This document shows, one piece after another, positions 1 to 8,301 of a stretch of DNA of 51,374 bases. The notes under the pieces were generated by a model. That model saw only the letters and a program-made list of their open reading frames with translations. It searched no databases and was not told the origin of the DNA. This stretch comes from SIAF01 sp046152955. GTDB taxonomy: Bacteria; Planctomycetota; Planctomycetia; Planctomycetales; Planctomycetaceae. The stretch is taken from the NCBI GenBank assembly GCA_046152955.1, contig JBJXGA010000205.1, forward strand, positions 1-51,374, written 5' to 3'. The translations under genes and the position numbers were made by a program. The first letter of the stretch is position 1; the number at the start of each line of letters is the position of its first letter.

Positions 1-754
1 CCGTCCGATCGACCACCACCGTCAGCGCCCCGAACTGATTCAGCGTCCCGGCGAACACCTGGGCGCCGACCTGTTTGTCAACTGGGAGGCTCTCTCCGGT
101 GAGGGGGCTTTCATCGACGGCTGAGACCCCCGCCGCGATCGTGCCGTCGGCGGGAACCCGCTCTCCCGGCCGGACAATGATCTGCTCCCCTCGGGCCAGT
201 TCTTCCACGGGAACGTCCACTTCCATCCCGTTTCTCAGCCGGTGGGCCTGGCGCGGACAGAGGGTGAAGATTCCCCGGATGGCCCGCGTCGCGCGATCGA
301 CGGTGTACCCTTCGATGCTCTCCCCCACGAGCGCGATGAAGACGACCAGCGCCGCGACCTGATGTTCACCCAACAGGATGGCTGCCAGACAGGCGATCGT
401 GAGAGCCAGATCGGCGCCGACACGCCCGGCAAACAGCCCTTCCAGCGTGTGGTAGAGGATCCGGGCGCCTCCCGCGACCGCGGCCAACAGCGCCAACCGA
501 AACCCGAACCACACCCGGTAACTCGTCCAGGGGGGGCTGTCGATGGCGCCAATCACAAAATCGGCCAAAAGCAACAACCCCACAACCGCTGTCAGGAGGT
601 ACAGAGGGGCCGAGGCAAAATGAAATCCAGCCTGGCCGTTCCCCTGAAGATCCTGGGTGAACGACTCTCCCTCCAGCAGCGCGCGGGATGACTCGGGTAC
701 ATAGTGCATGAATTCATGGTACAGCCCCCCCCAGGGGGGATGCCATACTGTCAC
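1..754 (-). CDS. Heavy-metal translocating P-type ATPase, N-terminal part (runs off left edge)
   Basis: ATP-driven export of a transition-metal cation across the inner membrane (P1B-type) is inferred. The visible part, about 250 residues, has hydrophobic segments near residues 50-71, 80-98 and 115-145, then the actuator domain with VDESPLTGES (TGES at 219-222), as in ZntA/CadA/CopA proteins. The phosphorylated DKTGT site and the metal-selecting CPx helix lie outside the window, so the metal cannot be named. No CxxC metal-binding domain precedes the membrane part. I chose the GTG at 754: GGAAG lies 8 bases upstream, and its GTGTGA overlaps the stop of the upstream symporter. An ATG at 709 is the alternative but has no ribosome-binding site. 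The frame is continuous to the window edge. Confidence 0.85.
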   Translation of the reverse strand, partial: MTVWHPPWGGLYHEFMHYVPESSRALLEGESFTQDLQGNGQAGFHFASAPLYLLTAVVGLLLLADFVIGAIDSPPWTSYRVWFGFRLALLAAVAGGARILYHTLEGLFAGRVGADLALTIACLAAILLGEHQVAALVVFIALVGESIEGYTVDRATRAIRGIFTLCPRQAHRLRNGMEVDVPVEELARGEQIIVRPGERVPADGTIAAGVSAVDESPLTGESLPVDKQVGAQVFAGTLNQFGALTVVVDRT

Positions 755-2121
755 ACTTTCGGGTCTTCCGGACCCCCGGCGACGCATGTCGCCACGACCA
801 GATCGCCGGTGACGTTTAGGACCGTGCGGCACATATCCATCAGCCGATCGACTCCCATGATGATCCCGATCCCTTCCCCCGGCACGCCGACCGACTGCAT
901 GAGGACGACAATCAGGGGGAGCGAGCCGCCGGGAACCCCGGCGGTTCCGACGCCGGCCAGAATCGACATCAGCACGACCTGAATCTGTTGCGACAAACTC
1001 AGGTCGACTCCAAACACCTGGGCCATAAACAGCACCACCACGCCCTCATACAGCGCCGTGCCATTCTGGTTGCCGGTCGCTCCCACCGTCAGCACAAACC
1101 GCGAAATCTCTTTGGGAAGCCGCAGTTGGGTCTCGGCAACGCGGATCGCCGTCGGCAGCGTGGCGCTGGAAGAGGACGTGCCGAACGCCACGAGCATCGC
1201 CTCGCGAGCGCCACGGAAGAACGTCCGCGGCGACATGCGGCTGCACGCTCGAAGGATGACCGGATACGTCACCAGCAGGTGCAAGCCCAAACCTCCCAGG
1301 ACCGTGACGACAAACCAAAACAGCGTAATGAGAATGTCGATCCCCAGGCGGGCTGAAATGGAAAACACCAGACATCCGGCCCCCACCGGCGCCAGACGCA
1401 TCGCCCAACCGATGACCACCATTGCAAACGCATTGAGCCCTTCGAGCCATCCGACCAGAACCTGGCACTTTTCGGGGGCCGTCGTGATGGCCGCCCCCAG
1501 GATCAGCGCAAAGACCATCACGGCCAGCATCCCATTCCCTTTGGAACTCCCGTCGATCGCCCCCACCATCTCTTGCAAGGGATTTTCCGGGAGCAAGTCG
1601 ACGACCATGTCGCGGAGCGGCTTGGCTTTTTGGGCCTGTTCCACTTTTGAGGCGGCATCTTTGGCGTAGCGGCGCTTCAGATCGTCCCGCTTTTCTTCTG
1701 ACAGCGAATACCCCGGCCGAATCGTGTCCACCAGCACAATCCCCAACACGACCGCCAGGCTCGACAGGATACCGGTGAACAACAGCGTGCGCAGACCCAG
1801 CTTTCCCAGGCGTCGCACGTCGCCAATCTCGACGACCGCCAGGGCCAGCGCCGAAAACACCAGCGGCAACACCACCATGAACATCAGCCGCAGAAAAATC
1901 TTGCCGGCCGGTTCCGTTAGATTCAAAGCGATCCATTCGACTCGATCATGGATGCCGCTCCCGTCCACATCGGCAGTTTGAGCGTTCTCGGGAGTGACCG
2001 CCGCGCGCCCCACCCAGTTGGCGACCAGCCCCAGCGCCACCCCCAGCACCAAACCCAAGAGGATCTGCATGTGCAATGGGAGCGATCGTTGGCCTCCCTG
2101 TCGCTCGTGGCTGTCGCTCAA
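751..2121 (-). CDS. Dicarboxylate/amino acid:cation symporter (DAACS family)
   Basis: Secondary transporter that brings glutamate, aspartate or C4-dicarboxylates in with Na+ or H+ (GltP/DctA type). The 456 residues hold the family signatures: the serine-rich reentrant hairpin SSSSATLP (316-323), NQNGTALYE (351-359, equivalent to NMDGTALYE), and DRLMDMCRTVLNVTGD (425-440), the substrate-binding TM8 motif. An extra charged loop of about 35 residues (140-175) is unlike the short E. coli proteins. The start is a TTG with AAAGGG six bases upstream; the later ATG at 2070 has no Shine-Dalgarno. Its stop overlaps the GTG start of the metal ATPase, so the two are probably co-transcribed. The substrate cannot be told from sequence. 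Confidence 0.9.
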   Translation of the reverse strand: MSDSHERQGGQRSLPLHMQILLGLVLGVALGLVANWVGRAAVTPENAQTADVDGSGIHDRVEWIALNLTEPAGKIFLRLMFMVVLPLVFSALALAVVEIGDVRRLGKLGLRTLLFTGILSSLAVVLGIVLVDTIRPGYSLSEEKRDDLKRRYAKDAASKVEQAQKAKPLRDMVVDLLPENPLQEMVGAIDGSSKGNGMLAVMVFALILGAAITTAPEKCQVLVGWLEGLNAFAMVVIGWAMRLAPVGAGCLVFSISARLGIDILITLFWFVVTVLGGLGLHLLVTYPVILRACSRMSPRTFFRGAREAMLVAFGTSSSSATLPTAIRVAETQLRLPKEISRFVLTVGATGNQNGTALYEGVVVLFMAQVFGVDLSLSQQIQVVLMSILAGVGTAGVPGGSLPLIVVLMQSVGVPGEGIGIIMGVDRLMDMCRTVLNVTGDLVVATCVAGGPEDPKV

Positions 2122-2308
2122 GTGGCGCCCTTTCTATGCGATCAACGAATCGGGGACTACGGCTGGATGAACGCTCTCATCGGATCGGGCCGATCATAAC
2201 GGGATCGAGCGACGGAGGGGTAGTCGGGGGGATCGACTGGGTGGTACATGACGCGCCACCGGCAGTTAATCCGCCGGTACCGCACGAGACGCCCACCCGC
2301 AGTGATCT

Positions 2309-3634
2309 TCAGGCGGGGGTCGGCGGCGGATCGACGGAGATCAAGATGCGGTCGATCCGCTGGCCGTCGAGATCGACCACCTCCAAATGCAGATCGTGCC
2401 AGTCGACATGTTCGCCGACGGCCGGAATCCGCCCCAATTCCACCAGCACCAGTCCCGCCACCGTAGTGACGTTTTTGGGCGCATGTCGCAACAGTCGCGA
2501 TCGATTCAGGTGTTCGAGCAGATCGACGATGCTCACCGAGCCGTCCACCAGCCAACTGGCCGGATCGCGCTGGACGATGAGCTGTTCCACCCGGTCATGA
2601 TGCTCCGTCAGCAATTCGCCGACAAGTTCCTCCAGGACATCCTCCAGCGTCACCATGCCGCGCGTGGAGCCAAATTCATCGACGATGATCGCCAGTTGAT
2701 TGCGCTGTTCCTGAAAACGGACGAGCAATTGATCCAGCCGCATCGTCTGCGGAACGATCAGCGCGGGACGGACCAGTTTTCGCAATTCGAGCTTCCACCC
2801 CAAATAGTGCTGACGCAACACGTCCTTCAGATGCACGAAGCCAATGATGTGATCCAGATCTCCCTCATAGACTGGCAGCCGCGAGAAACCGGCCATCGAG
2901 ATCGCTCCCAGCACGACCTCCTGCGGCGTCTGCACGTCGAGCGCGTCAATATCGATCCGCGGCTTCATGATTTGCCGCACCGTCCGATCTCCCAGTTGTA
3001 GCGCCTCGAACGCCAACCGCTGTTCGACTGGATCGACCACCCCTTCCGCCGTTCCCAGTTCAATCAGGTGGCGGATCTCCTGCATGGAAATTCCCGGCGC
3101 GGAAACATGCCGGACTCCAAACAGATACGAGACAGCATCGGTCGCCAGTCCCAGGCACCAGACAACCGGACGGGCCACTCTCGCCAGCAGGTCGATCGGC
3201 CGCGCGACCCAGCGAGCCACCGCCGCCGGATTTGAGAGAGCCAGGCGCTTGGGGACCAACTCCCCCACCACCACCGTCACGAGCGTGATCCCGGTCACCA
3301 CCAGTCCCAGCGCCCCTTCCGGACTGTGCCGCGCGACGAACGGATACGGCGACGCCGCCAGCCAGCGCTCCAGATCCCGTTCCAGCGTGGCCCCCCCGAA
3401 GGCAGCGGCGAACGTTCCCACAAGCGTGATCCCCACCTGCACGGTCGGCAGAAAGCGATTGGGGTTTTCCGCCAGCCTCAAGGCGAGTCCCGCCTTCAGA
3501 TCGCCGCTCTCGGCCCACTCCCGGAGCCGTCCCCGATTGGCGGAGATGATGGCGATCTCCGCCCCTGAGAAAAAGGCATTGGCCGTCACCATCAACAGGA
3601 TGATCAGCGCTTCCGTCAACACGAGTCCGTCCAT
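2309..3634 (-). CDS. HlyC/CorC family membrane protein (CNNM domain, CBS pair, CorC_HlyC domain)
   Basis: Integral membrane protein of the CNNM/CorC family, linked in other bacteria to Mg2+/Co2+ efflux or magnesium resistance. The 441 residues show an N-terminal DUF21/CNNM transmembrane domain (about 2-190, beginning with FFSGAEIAIISANRGRL), two CBS motifs (about 223-345, including DEFGSTRGMVTLEDVLEELVG) and a C-terminal CorC_HlyC domain (about 355-440), the usual order and length. I started at the ATG at 3634 because AGGA sits just upstream and the hydrophobic CNNM domain begins at once; an in-frame extension to 3715 lacks both. It is transcribed alone; the next gene on this strand starts 187 bp away. 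The ion is not predictable. Confidence 0.9.
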   Translation of the reverse strand: MDGLVLTEALIILLMVTANAFFSGAEIAIISANRGRLREWAESGDLKAGLALRLAENPNRFLPTVQVGITLVGTFAAAFGGATLERDLERWLAASPYPFVARHSPEGALGLVVTGITLVTVVVGELVPKRLALSNPAAVARWVARPIDLLARVARPVVWCLGLATDAVSYLFGVRHVSAPGISMQEIRHLIELGTAEGVVDPVEQRLAFEALQLGDRTVRQIMKPRIDIDALDVQTPQEVVLGAISMAGFSRLPVYEGDLDHIIGFVHLKDVLRQHYLGWKLELRKLVRPALIVPQTMRLDQLLVRFQEQRNQLAIIVDEFGSTRGMVTLEDVLEELVGELLTEHHDRVEQLIVQRDPASWLVDGSVSIVDLLEHLNRSRLLRHAPKNVTTVAGLVLVELGRIPAVGEHVDWHDLHLEVVDLDGQRIDRILISVDPPPTPA

Positions 3635-4523
3635 TTTGGTCCTCGCAACCGGCGCCGCCTGCCGCGAGTTGCTCAACGGGTTTCTTCCCCGCGCGGCGAT
3701 CGACAGACACAGCACCCCGAATCAACTCCAACGTTCGTCCCGATACGGGACCGCGTCTGGATGAAAAAGAAACTCGTGCCATTATAGAGGCTCCGTCGGG
3801 AAACTCGAATGGACCCCGCCCTCATGGGGGACGCTCCCAGCGTCCGCGTGCGAGCTCCGCAGGGTGGTACCAGCTCGCCAAAAAAACGAAGACGTCCGAT
3901 GTCAAACCCGCCCATAGCCGAAACCGGCATCGCGAGCGCCGGCCCACCACACCCCTACAGCGCAGTTTGCTATTCAATCCTCTATCCAAGCGCAGTTGAA
4001 CAGGAGATCGCAGAGGTCGCAGAGACCCTGTGTGGTGTCAATTCCCTGCCAAATGTTGCTCTCCGTTCTCCTGTTCCAGATTTACATCATCGTCCCCGCT
4101 TTTCGCCAACGTGCGCTGTCGTGTTAGGTAATAAGACTTGAGATTTCAAATTTGAAATCTCAAATCCTTGACGCCGTAGCACCTACAGCGCACCGAGACG
4201 TTCGAACCCCCGACCTCGACCCTTCGCCCGCGAGGGGGGAGGGAGAGTTTGTTCATTCCGGGCGCCGGTGTCAGGCGTCTTCCGCGAAGCGCCTTAGGGT
4301 GTGACCAGCCAGCCGAAACGACGCTCCGAGGGGGTCCGGACTTTCGTCCTGAATTCGCGGGTGAAGTACACGTGAGAAGGCGGGCGCAGGCCCACCATCC
4401 TCGATTCACCCTGGAGGGCCTGCGCTCGCGACTCTGGTTCGTGCAGTACTCGGGTTCGACGGCGGAGGTGCTCGCTTCATTGGCGAACTGGCCCACCCCA
4501 CGGCGCGCTGCCATTCAGGCATC
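3635..4523. other. 889-bp intergenic region without a recognisable gene
   Basis: This stretch lies between the CorC-family gene and the pseudokinase gene. Short open frames exist on both strands, but none has a Shine-Dalgarno sequence, a recognisable domain or a composition like the neighbours. The only clear structure is the AT-rich 26-bp palindrome at 4138-4163. The left 200 bp should hold the promoter of the CorC-family gene, but I cannot place -35/-10 boxes. Confidence 0.6.
4138..4163. repeat. 26-bp perfect palindrome, AT-rich
   Basis: The core AGATTTCAAATTTGAAATCT (4141-4160) is its own reverse complement, and the symmetry extends to 26 bp as TTGAG...CTCAA. It also reads in heptads (ATTTCAA, ATTTGAA, ATCTCAA), like the other heptamer arrays in this window. 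It is AT-rich in a GC-rich context. It could be a regulator site, a cruciform-forming spot or a remnant of a repeat family; there is no U-tract to make it a terminator. Confidence 0.7.
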
Positions 4524-5408
4524 TCACCACGACTGCAATTCCATCCCGGCCAACTCAAGCGCCAGTCCGCGCAACGTTTGCCCGGTCCGCAACGGGGTGG
4601 CGGAACAGAGCCGATCCGCCAGCTCTTCCGCCTCGCGCGGAACGTGCGGCGCCAGCGATCGTAATCGTGGCAACAGTCGCTCGCCGCGGTGGCCCCCCAT
4701 GGAGATCCCCATCGCAGCAGTCGACGCTGACCGGCCCGTCAGCATCAGGTACAGGAGAGCGCCCAGCGACTGCAAGTCGGTGCAGACCGAATTGCCGGGT
4801 ATCGACTCGGCTGTCTGGATGCCGTCGAGATGCGTGGTCTGATCGAGGCGCTCCGCCAGTCGCTCCAGGTCGTCAACAATTCTGGAATCCGGTTTGGCGG
4901 ACTCCAGTCCGACTAAGGTCACCTGTCCTTCCTGCGAGAGGAAGATGTGCTCTGCTGACAGTCGGCCATGCGAAAATCCCCGCGACAACAGTTCTCCCAG
5001 TCCCTCGACGCACTGTCGGGTGATCCAGAGGGCGTCGCGGTACGCGATGATCCCCTGACGGGTCAGCCGCGCTTGCAGCGTCTCGCCGTCCAGCCACTCC
5101 AGCAGCAGGTGTGGCGGATCGTCGAGCAGGTATGCCGCTTCAATCCGAGGAAGGTGAACGCAGGATGCCCCGCGGCATGCCTGGGACAAGACCTGTAACT
5201 GTGCCCGGCCAGAGCGGGGATCGGGAACGTCCTCCCGCAGCGTCATCAACGCCCACGCACGCCCCGATGCGTGGTCGCGGACATGCCAGGTTTCGAGCTG
5301 CGGCGTTCGACTCATCAGCGACAGCAAGTCCCATTGCGGGAGCCGATCGGCCAGGGACGCGGTGGGGAGCGTCCGCTGCGGCGCGGCGCGGAACGCGACG
5401 GCGGACAT
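4524..5408 (-). CDS. Pseudokinase (Ser/Thr protein kinase fold without catalytic residues)
   Basis: 294 residues that follow the Hanks kinase layout but have lost the chemistry. The VAIK strand reads ALMT (53-56, lysine gone). The catalytic loop HRDLKPEN reads HGRLSAEH (147-154), with neither the catalytic Asp nor the Asn. The DFG Asp is absent (VGLES, 166-170). The helix-F region TDLQSLGALLYLMLTG (210-225) is well kept, so the C-lobe fold is supported. No membrane segment is present. Planctomycetes carry many Hanks-type kinases; this one probably acts as a scaffold or allosteric partner (inference). It is divergent from the sulfatase gene across a 316-bp gap. The ATG at 5408 is the first in frame. 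Confidence 0.75.
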   Translation of the reverse strand: MSAVAFRAAPQRTLPTASLADRLPQWDLLSLMSRTPQLETWHVRDHASGRAWALMTLREDVPDPRSGRAQLQVLSQACRGASCVHLPRIEAAYLLDDPPHLLLEWLDGETLQARLTRQGIIAYRDALWITRQCVEGLGELLSRGFSHGRLSAEHIFLSQEGQVTLVGLESAKPDSRIVDDLERLAERLDQTTHLDGIQTAESIPGNSVCTDLQSLGALLYLMLTGRSASTAAMGISMGGHRGERLLPRLRSLAPHVPREAEELADRLCSATPLRTGQTLRGLALELAGMELQSW

Positions 5409-5724
5409 GGTGATTCCACGGAGGAGTCGAGGAGATGCGAAGCCGACACCAGATGGGGTCGCATCAGTTGTATCGGCAAAAACCGATCAATGCACCACAA
5501 AAAGCTCCCTGGGCGTAGCCAGTTCAACGGCGCCCCTGCACTCAAACTCCGGCAGTCAATGCATCCGGAACCAAATGCATCCGGAACCATTGTCAGACTG
5601 GCGCTCTCCCCCGATACTCGGGCTTCGCCGGGAACCATCGTGGTCTCGGACGTCATCCCCCTGGAAGGCTCGCCAGGGAACGAACCGATTCAACACGAAC
5701 TCGCCAGAACGGGAGTTGCCGCGG
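5409..5724. other. Divergent intergenic region between pseudokinase and sulfatase-sialidase genes
   Basis: 316 bp that must carry two outward promoters. An open frame continues upstream of the sulfatase start through this region, but it has no signal peptide or domain and I regard it as non-coding. It contains the exact tandem duplication at 5558-5589. Confidence 0.55.
5558..5589. repeat. Exact tandem duplication of a 16-bp unit upstream of the sulfatase-sialidase gene
   Basis: AATGCATCCGGAACCA occurs at 5558-5573 and again directly at 5574-5589 without mismatch. Each unit includes the palindromes ATGCAT and TCCGGA. The site is about 136-167 bp upstream of the sulfatase-sialidase start, where an operator could sit. 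A simple slippage duplication is the alternative. Confidence 0.75.
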
Positions 5725-8193
5725 ATGAACATGCCTCGATGTGGAACCTGCTGGTTGATCTGGCTGGCCGCGGTCGCGCTTCCATCAGTAAGCCGTTGCG
5801 CCCCTGCCGCCGAGGCGCGGCCACCGAATGTCATCATGATCGTCGCCGACGATCAGGGCTGGACCGATTTCGGGTTCATGGGGCATGAGACGATTCGCAC
5901 GCCGCATCTGGATCGGCTTGCCGAGCAGAGTGCGACGTTTCCCAATGGCTATGTTCCCACGTCGCTGTGCCGCGCCAGTTTGGCGACGCTGCTGACTGGA
6001 CTCTACGGTCATCAACACCGGATCTGTTGCAACGATCCGCCGGAGGGAATCGATCGGACGGCGATGCATCCCCTGATCCAACAGGCGCCTGCGCTTCCCC
6101 GGCTGTTGGGCCAGGCGGGATACCGCAGCTTTCAGACAGGCAAATTCTGGGAAGGGCACTTTTCCAACGCCGGGTTTACCGACGGGATGACCGCGAAAGG
6201 GCGGCACGGCGACGAGGGACTCGTCATCGGTCGGGAGACGATGCAGCCGATTTATGAGTTCATTGAAGCTCAAAGGCAGCAGCCGTTCTTCGTCTGGTAC
6301 GCGCCGATGTTGCCTCACGAGCCGCACAATCCGCCGGAACGGCTACTGGCGCGGTATCAGGCCGCGGGACGCCCCGTCAAGCTGGCCCAATACTATGCGA
6401 TGTGCGAGTGGTTCGATGAAACATGCGGCGAGCTTCTAAAATACCTCGATGATCAGCGGTTGAGCGAAACGACGCTCGTGGTGTTCGTCGTCGACAACGG
6501 GTGGATTCAGGAAACGGGAGAGGTCCGAACGACGCGCGGCTGGTTCGCCCCCAAGAGCAAACTCTCTCCCTATGACGGCGGCTTGCGGACCCCGATTCTG
6601 CTGCGCTGGCCCGGAAAGATTCGCCCCGCGCGATACGACGATCTGGTCTCCACAATCGACCTGGCCCCGACGATTCTGACGGCGGCGGGAGTTCCTATTC
6701 CGCCGCAAGCGCCGGGAATCAGTCTGCTCGATCGGGCACAGGGAGGGGAGCCGCTGGCTCGCGACGCGGTGTTTGGCGAGATTTTTGAGCACACGGCAAT
6801 CGACGCCGATACGCCGGCGCTCAATCTGACGCACCGCTGGGTGCGGGCCGGCGATTGGAAATTGATCCACCCCGAAGACCAGTCCCATGGGGGGGACGAA
6901 CTGTACCAGTTGGTGAACGATCCTCTGGAAGAACGGAATCTGGCGGGGACCGAGGAAGCCAGGGTCCGCGAGCTGTCGGCCCGATTGAACCGCTGGTGGG
7001 GAGGACGCGATCCGGCGACACCGTTTTACTCCTCCGAGTTGGTCTTTCCGCACGAACACTGGCATCACCACGGCTCGTGTGTCGTGGAGTGCCCTGGGGG
7101 GGACTTGCTCGTTTGCTGGTATCAAGGTTCGGGAGAGCGGCGAGCTGACGATGTTGTGGTTCAAGGGGCGCGGCTCCGTCAGGGAGCGGCCGCGTGGTCG
7201 CCGCGGTTTCTAATGGCCGATGCGCCGGGATTTCCGGACACGAACCCCTGCATGCTGGTGGACCCGCGGGGCAAATTGTGGCTGTTCTGGCAGACGATCA
7301 TTGCCAACGAGTGGCACACCGCGTTGTGCCGTTACAAGGTGGCCTCGCACTTTTCCAACGATGGTCCCCCGCGCTGGGAGCTGAGCGACGACTTGATCCT
7401 CAAGCCTGGTCCGGAGTTTGCCGAGATCGTCGCGCGGCAGTGCGAGGCCGATTTGGCGCGTCTCGACTCGCTTCCGGAGGAATTCCGCCTGCGCGGCAAA
7501 GAGTATCTGGAGGAGCGTCGTCGCCACGCCGCGGAAAAATATTTCGTCCGTATGGGGTGGATGACACGGGCGCATCCCCATGTCCATGAGGGGAAGCGGC
7601 TCATCGTTCCGCTGTATTCCGACGGGTTTGACTTTTCGATCATGGCCCTCAGCGACGACTGGGGGCAGACGTGGCGGGCCAGCCAGCCGCTGGTCAGCCT
7701 GGGGGGTGTGCAACCGAGCCTGGCGCGTCGCAGCGACGGCTCGCTGGTCGCGCTGATGCGCGACAATGGCCCGCCCCCCAAGCGACTTCTCAAGAGCGAG
7801 TCGCGCGACGGGGGGGAGACCTGGGGACCGGTGGTTGACACCGAAATTCCCAATCCCGGTGCAGGGTCGGAAGTGATGCATCTGCGAAACGGCCGCTGGC
7901 TGCTGGTCAACAACGACACCGAAAAGGGAAGGCATCGCCTGCTGCTGTCGCTGTCGGACGACGAAGGCCAAACGTGGAAATGGAACCGCTACCTGGAGCA
8001 GTCCGAACCCGGTCCCGACGCGACGCATGCCGGCTATCCCTCGATCATCCAGGCACAGGATGGTTCGCTCCATGCGACCTATACCTTCACCCGCAACGGC
8101 GACCAGACGCCGCGCGATCCCCAGGGGCGACCGCTGCGCGAGTGCATCAAACACGCCCACTTCAACGAAGAGTGGATCATGCAAGGCCGCTGA
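5725..8193 (+). CDS. Secreted sulfatase-sialidase fusion protein
   Basis: 822-residue exported two-domain protein. After a signal peptide (about 1-29, hydrophobic LIWLAAVALP) comes an alkaline-phosphatase-superfamily sulfatase (about 33-430): metal-binding DDQGW at 42-46, the formylglycine site CRASLATLLTG (C82), FQTGKFWEG near 136-144 and DNG at 257-259. The C-terminal half (about 440-815) is a BNR/Asp-box sialidase-like propeller with three Asp boxes: SDDWGQTW (643-650), SRDGGETW (693-700) and SDDEGQTW (744-751). Desulfation plus glycan hydrolysis by one polypeptide is inferred. C82 must be oxidised to formylglycine by an FGE encoded elsewhere. The start at 5725 has GGGAG nine bases upstream and gives a proper signal peptide; the frame is open further upstream, but that part looks non-coding. 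Confidence 0.88.
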   Translation: MNMPRCGTCWLIWLAAVALPSVSRCAPAAEARPPNVIMIVADDQGWTDFGFMGHETIRTPHLDRLAEQSATFPNGYVPTSLCRASLATLLTGLYGHQHRICCNDPPEGIDRTAMHPLIQQAPALPRLLGQAGYRSFQTGKFWEGHFSNAGFTDGMTAKGRHGDEGLVIGRETMQPIYEFIEAQRQQPFFVWYAPMLPHEPHNPPERLLARYQAAGRPVKLAQYYAMCEWFDETCGELLKYLDDQRLSETTLVVFVVDNGWIQETGEVRTTRGWFAPKSKLSPYDGGLRTPILLRWPGKIRPARYDDLVSTIDLAPTILTAAGVPIPPQAPGISLLDRAQGGEPLARDAVFGEIFEHTAIDADTPALNLTHRWVRAGDWKLIHPEDQSHGGDELYQLVNDPLEERNLAGTEEARVRELSARLNRWWGGRDPATPFYSSELVFPHEHWHHHGSCVVECPGGDLLVCWYQGSGERRADDVVVQGARLRQGAAAWSPRFLMADAPGFPDTNPCMLVDPRGKLWLFWQTIIANEWHTALCRYKVASHFSNDGPPRWELSDDLILKPGPEFAEIVARQCEADLARLDSLPEEFRLRGKEYLEERRRHAAEKYFVRMGWMTRAHPHVHEGKRLIVPLYSDGFDFSIMALSDDWGQTWRASQPLVSLGGVQPSLARRSDGSLVALMRDNGPPPKRLLKSESRDGGETWGPVVDTEIPNPGAGSEVMHLRNGRWLLVNNDTEKGRHRLLLSLSDDEGQTWKWNRYLEQSEPGPDATHAGYPSIIQAQDGSLHATYTFTRNGDQTPRDPQGRPLRECIKHAHFNEEWIMQGR

Positions 8194-8301
8194 GTCGGCT
8201 GGCGACCGTTGTCAGCGTGGGGGGGAGTTGACTACAACCTAACGTCCCCGACGACAGCGGGGATCAGTCTGGCGAATCCCTTCTTCCATGCGGAGTCACG
8301 C

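Noticed and set aside
235..552. Open frame on the minus strand inside the metal ATPase region
   Set aside because: It is a frame shadow: the neighbouring frame reads a continuous P-type ATPase with TGES and membrane helices.
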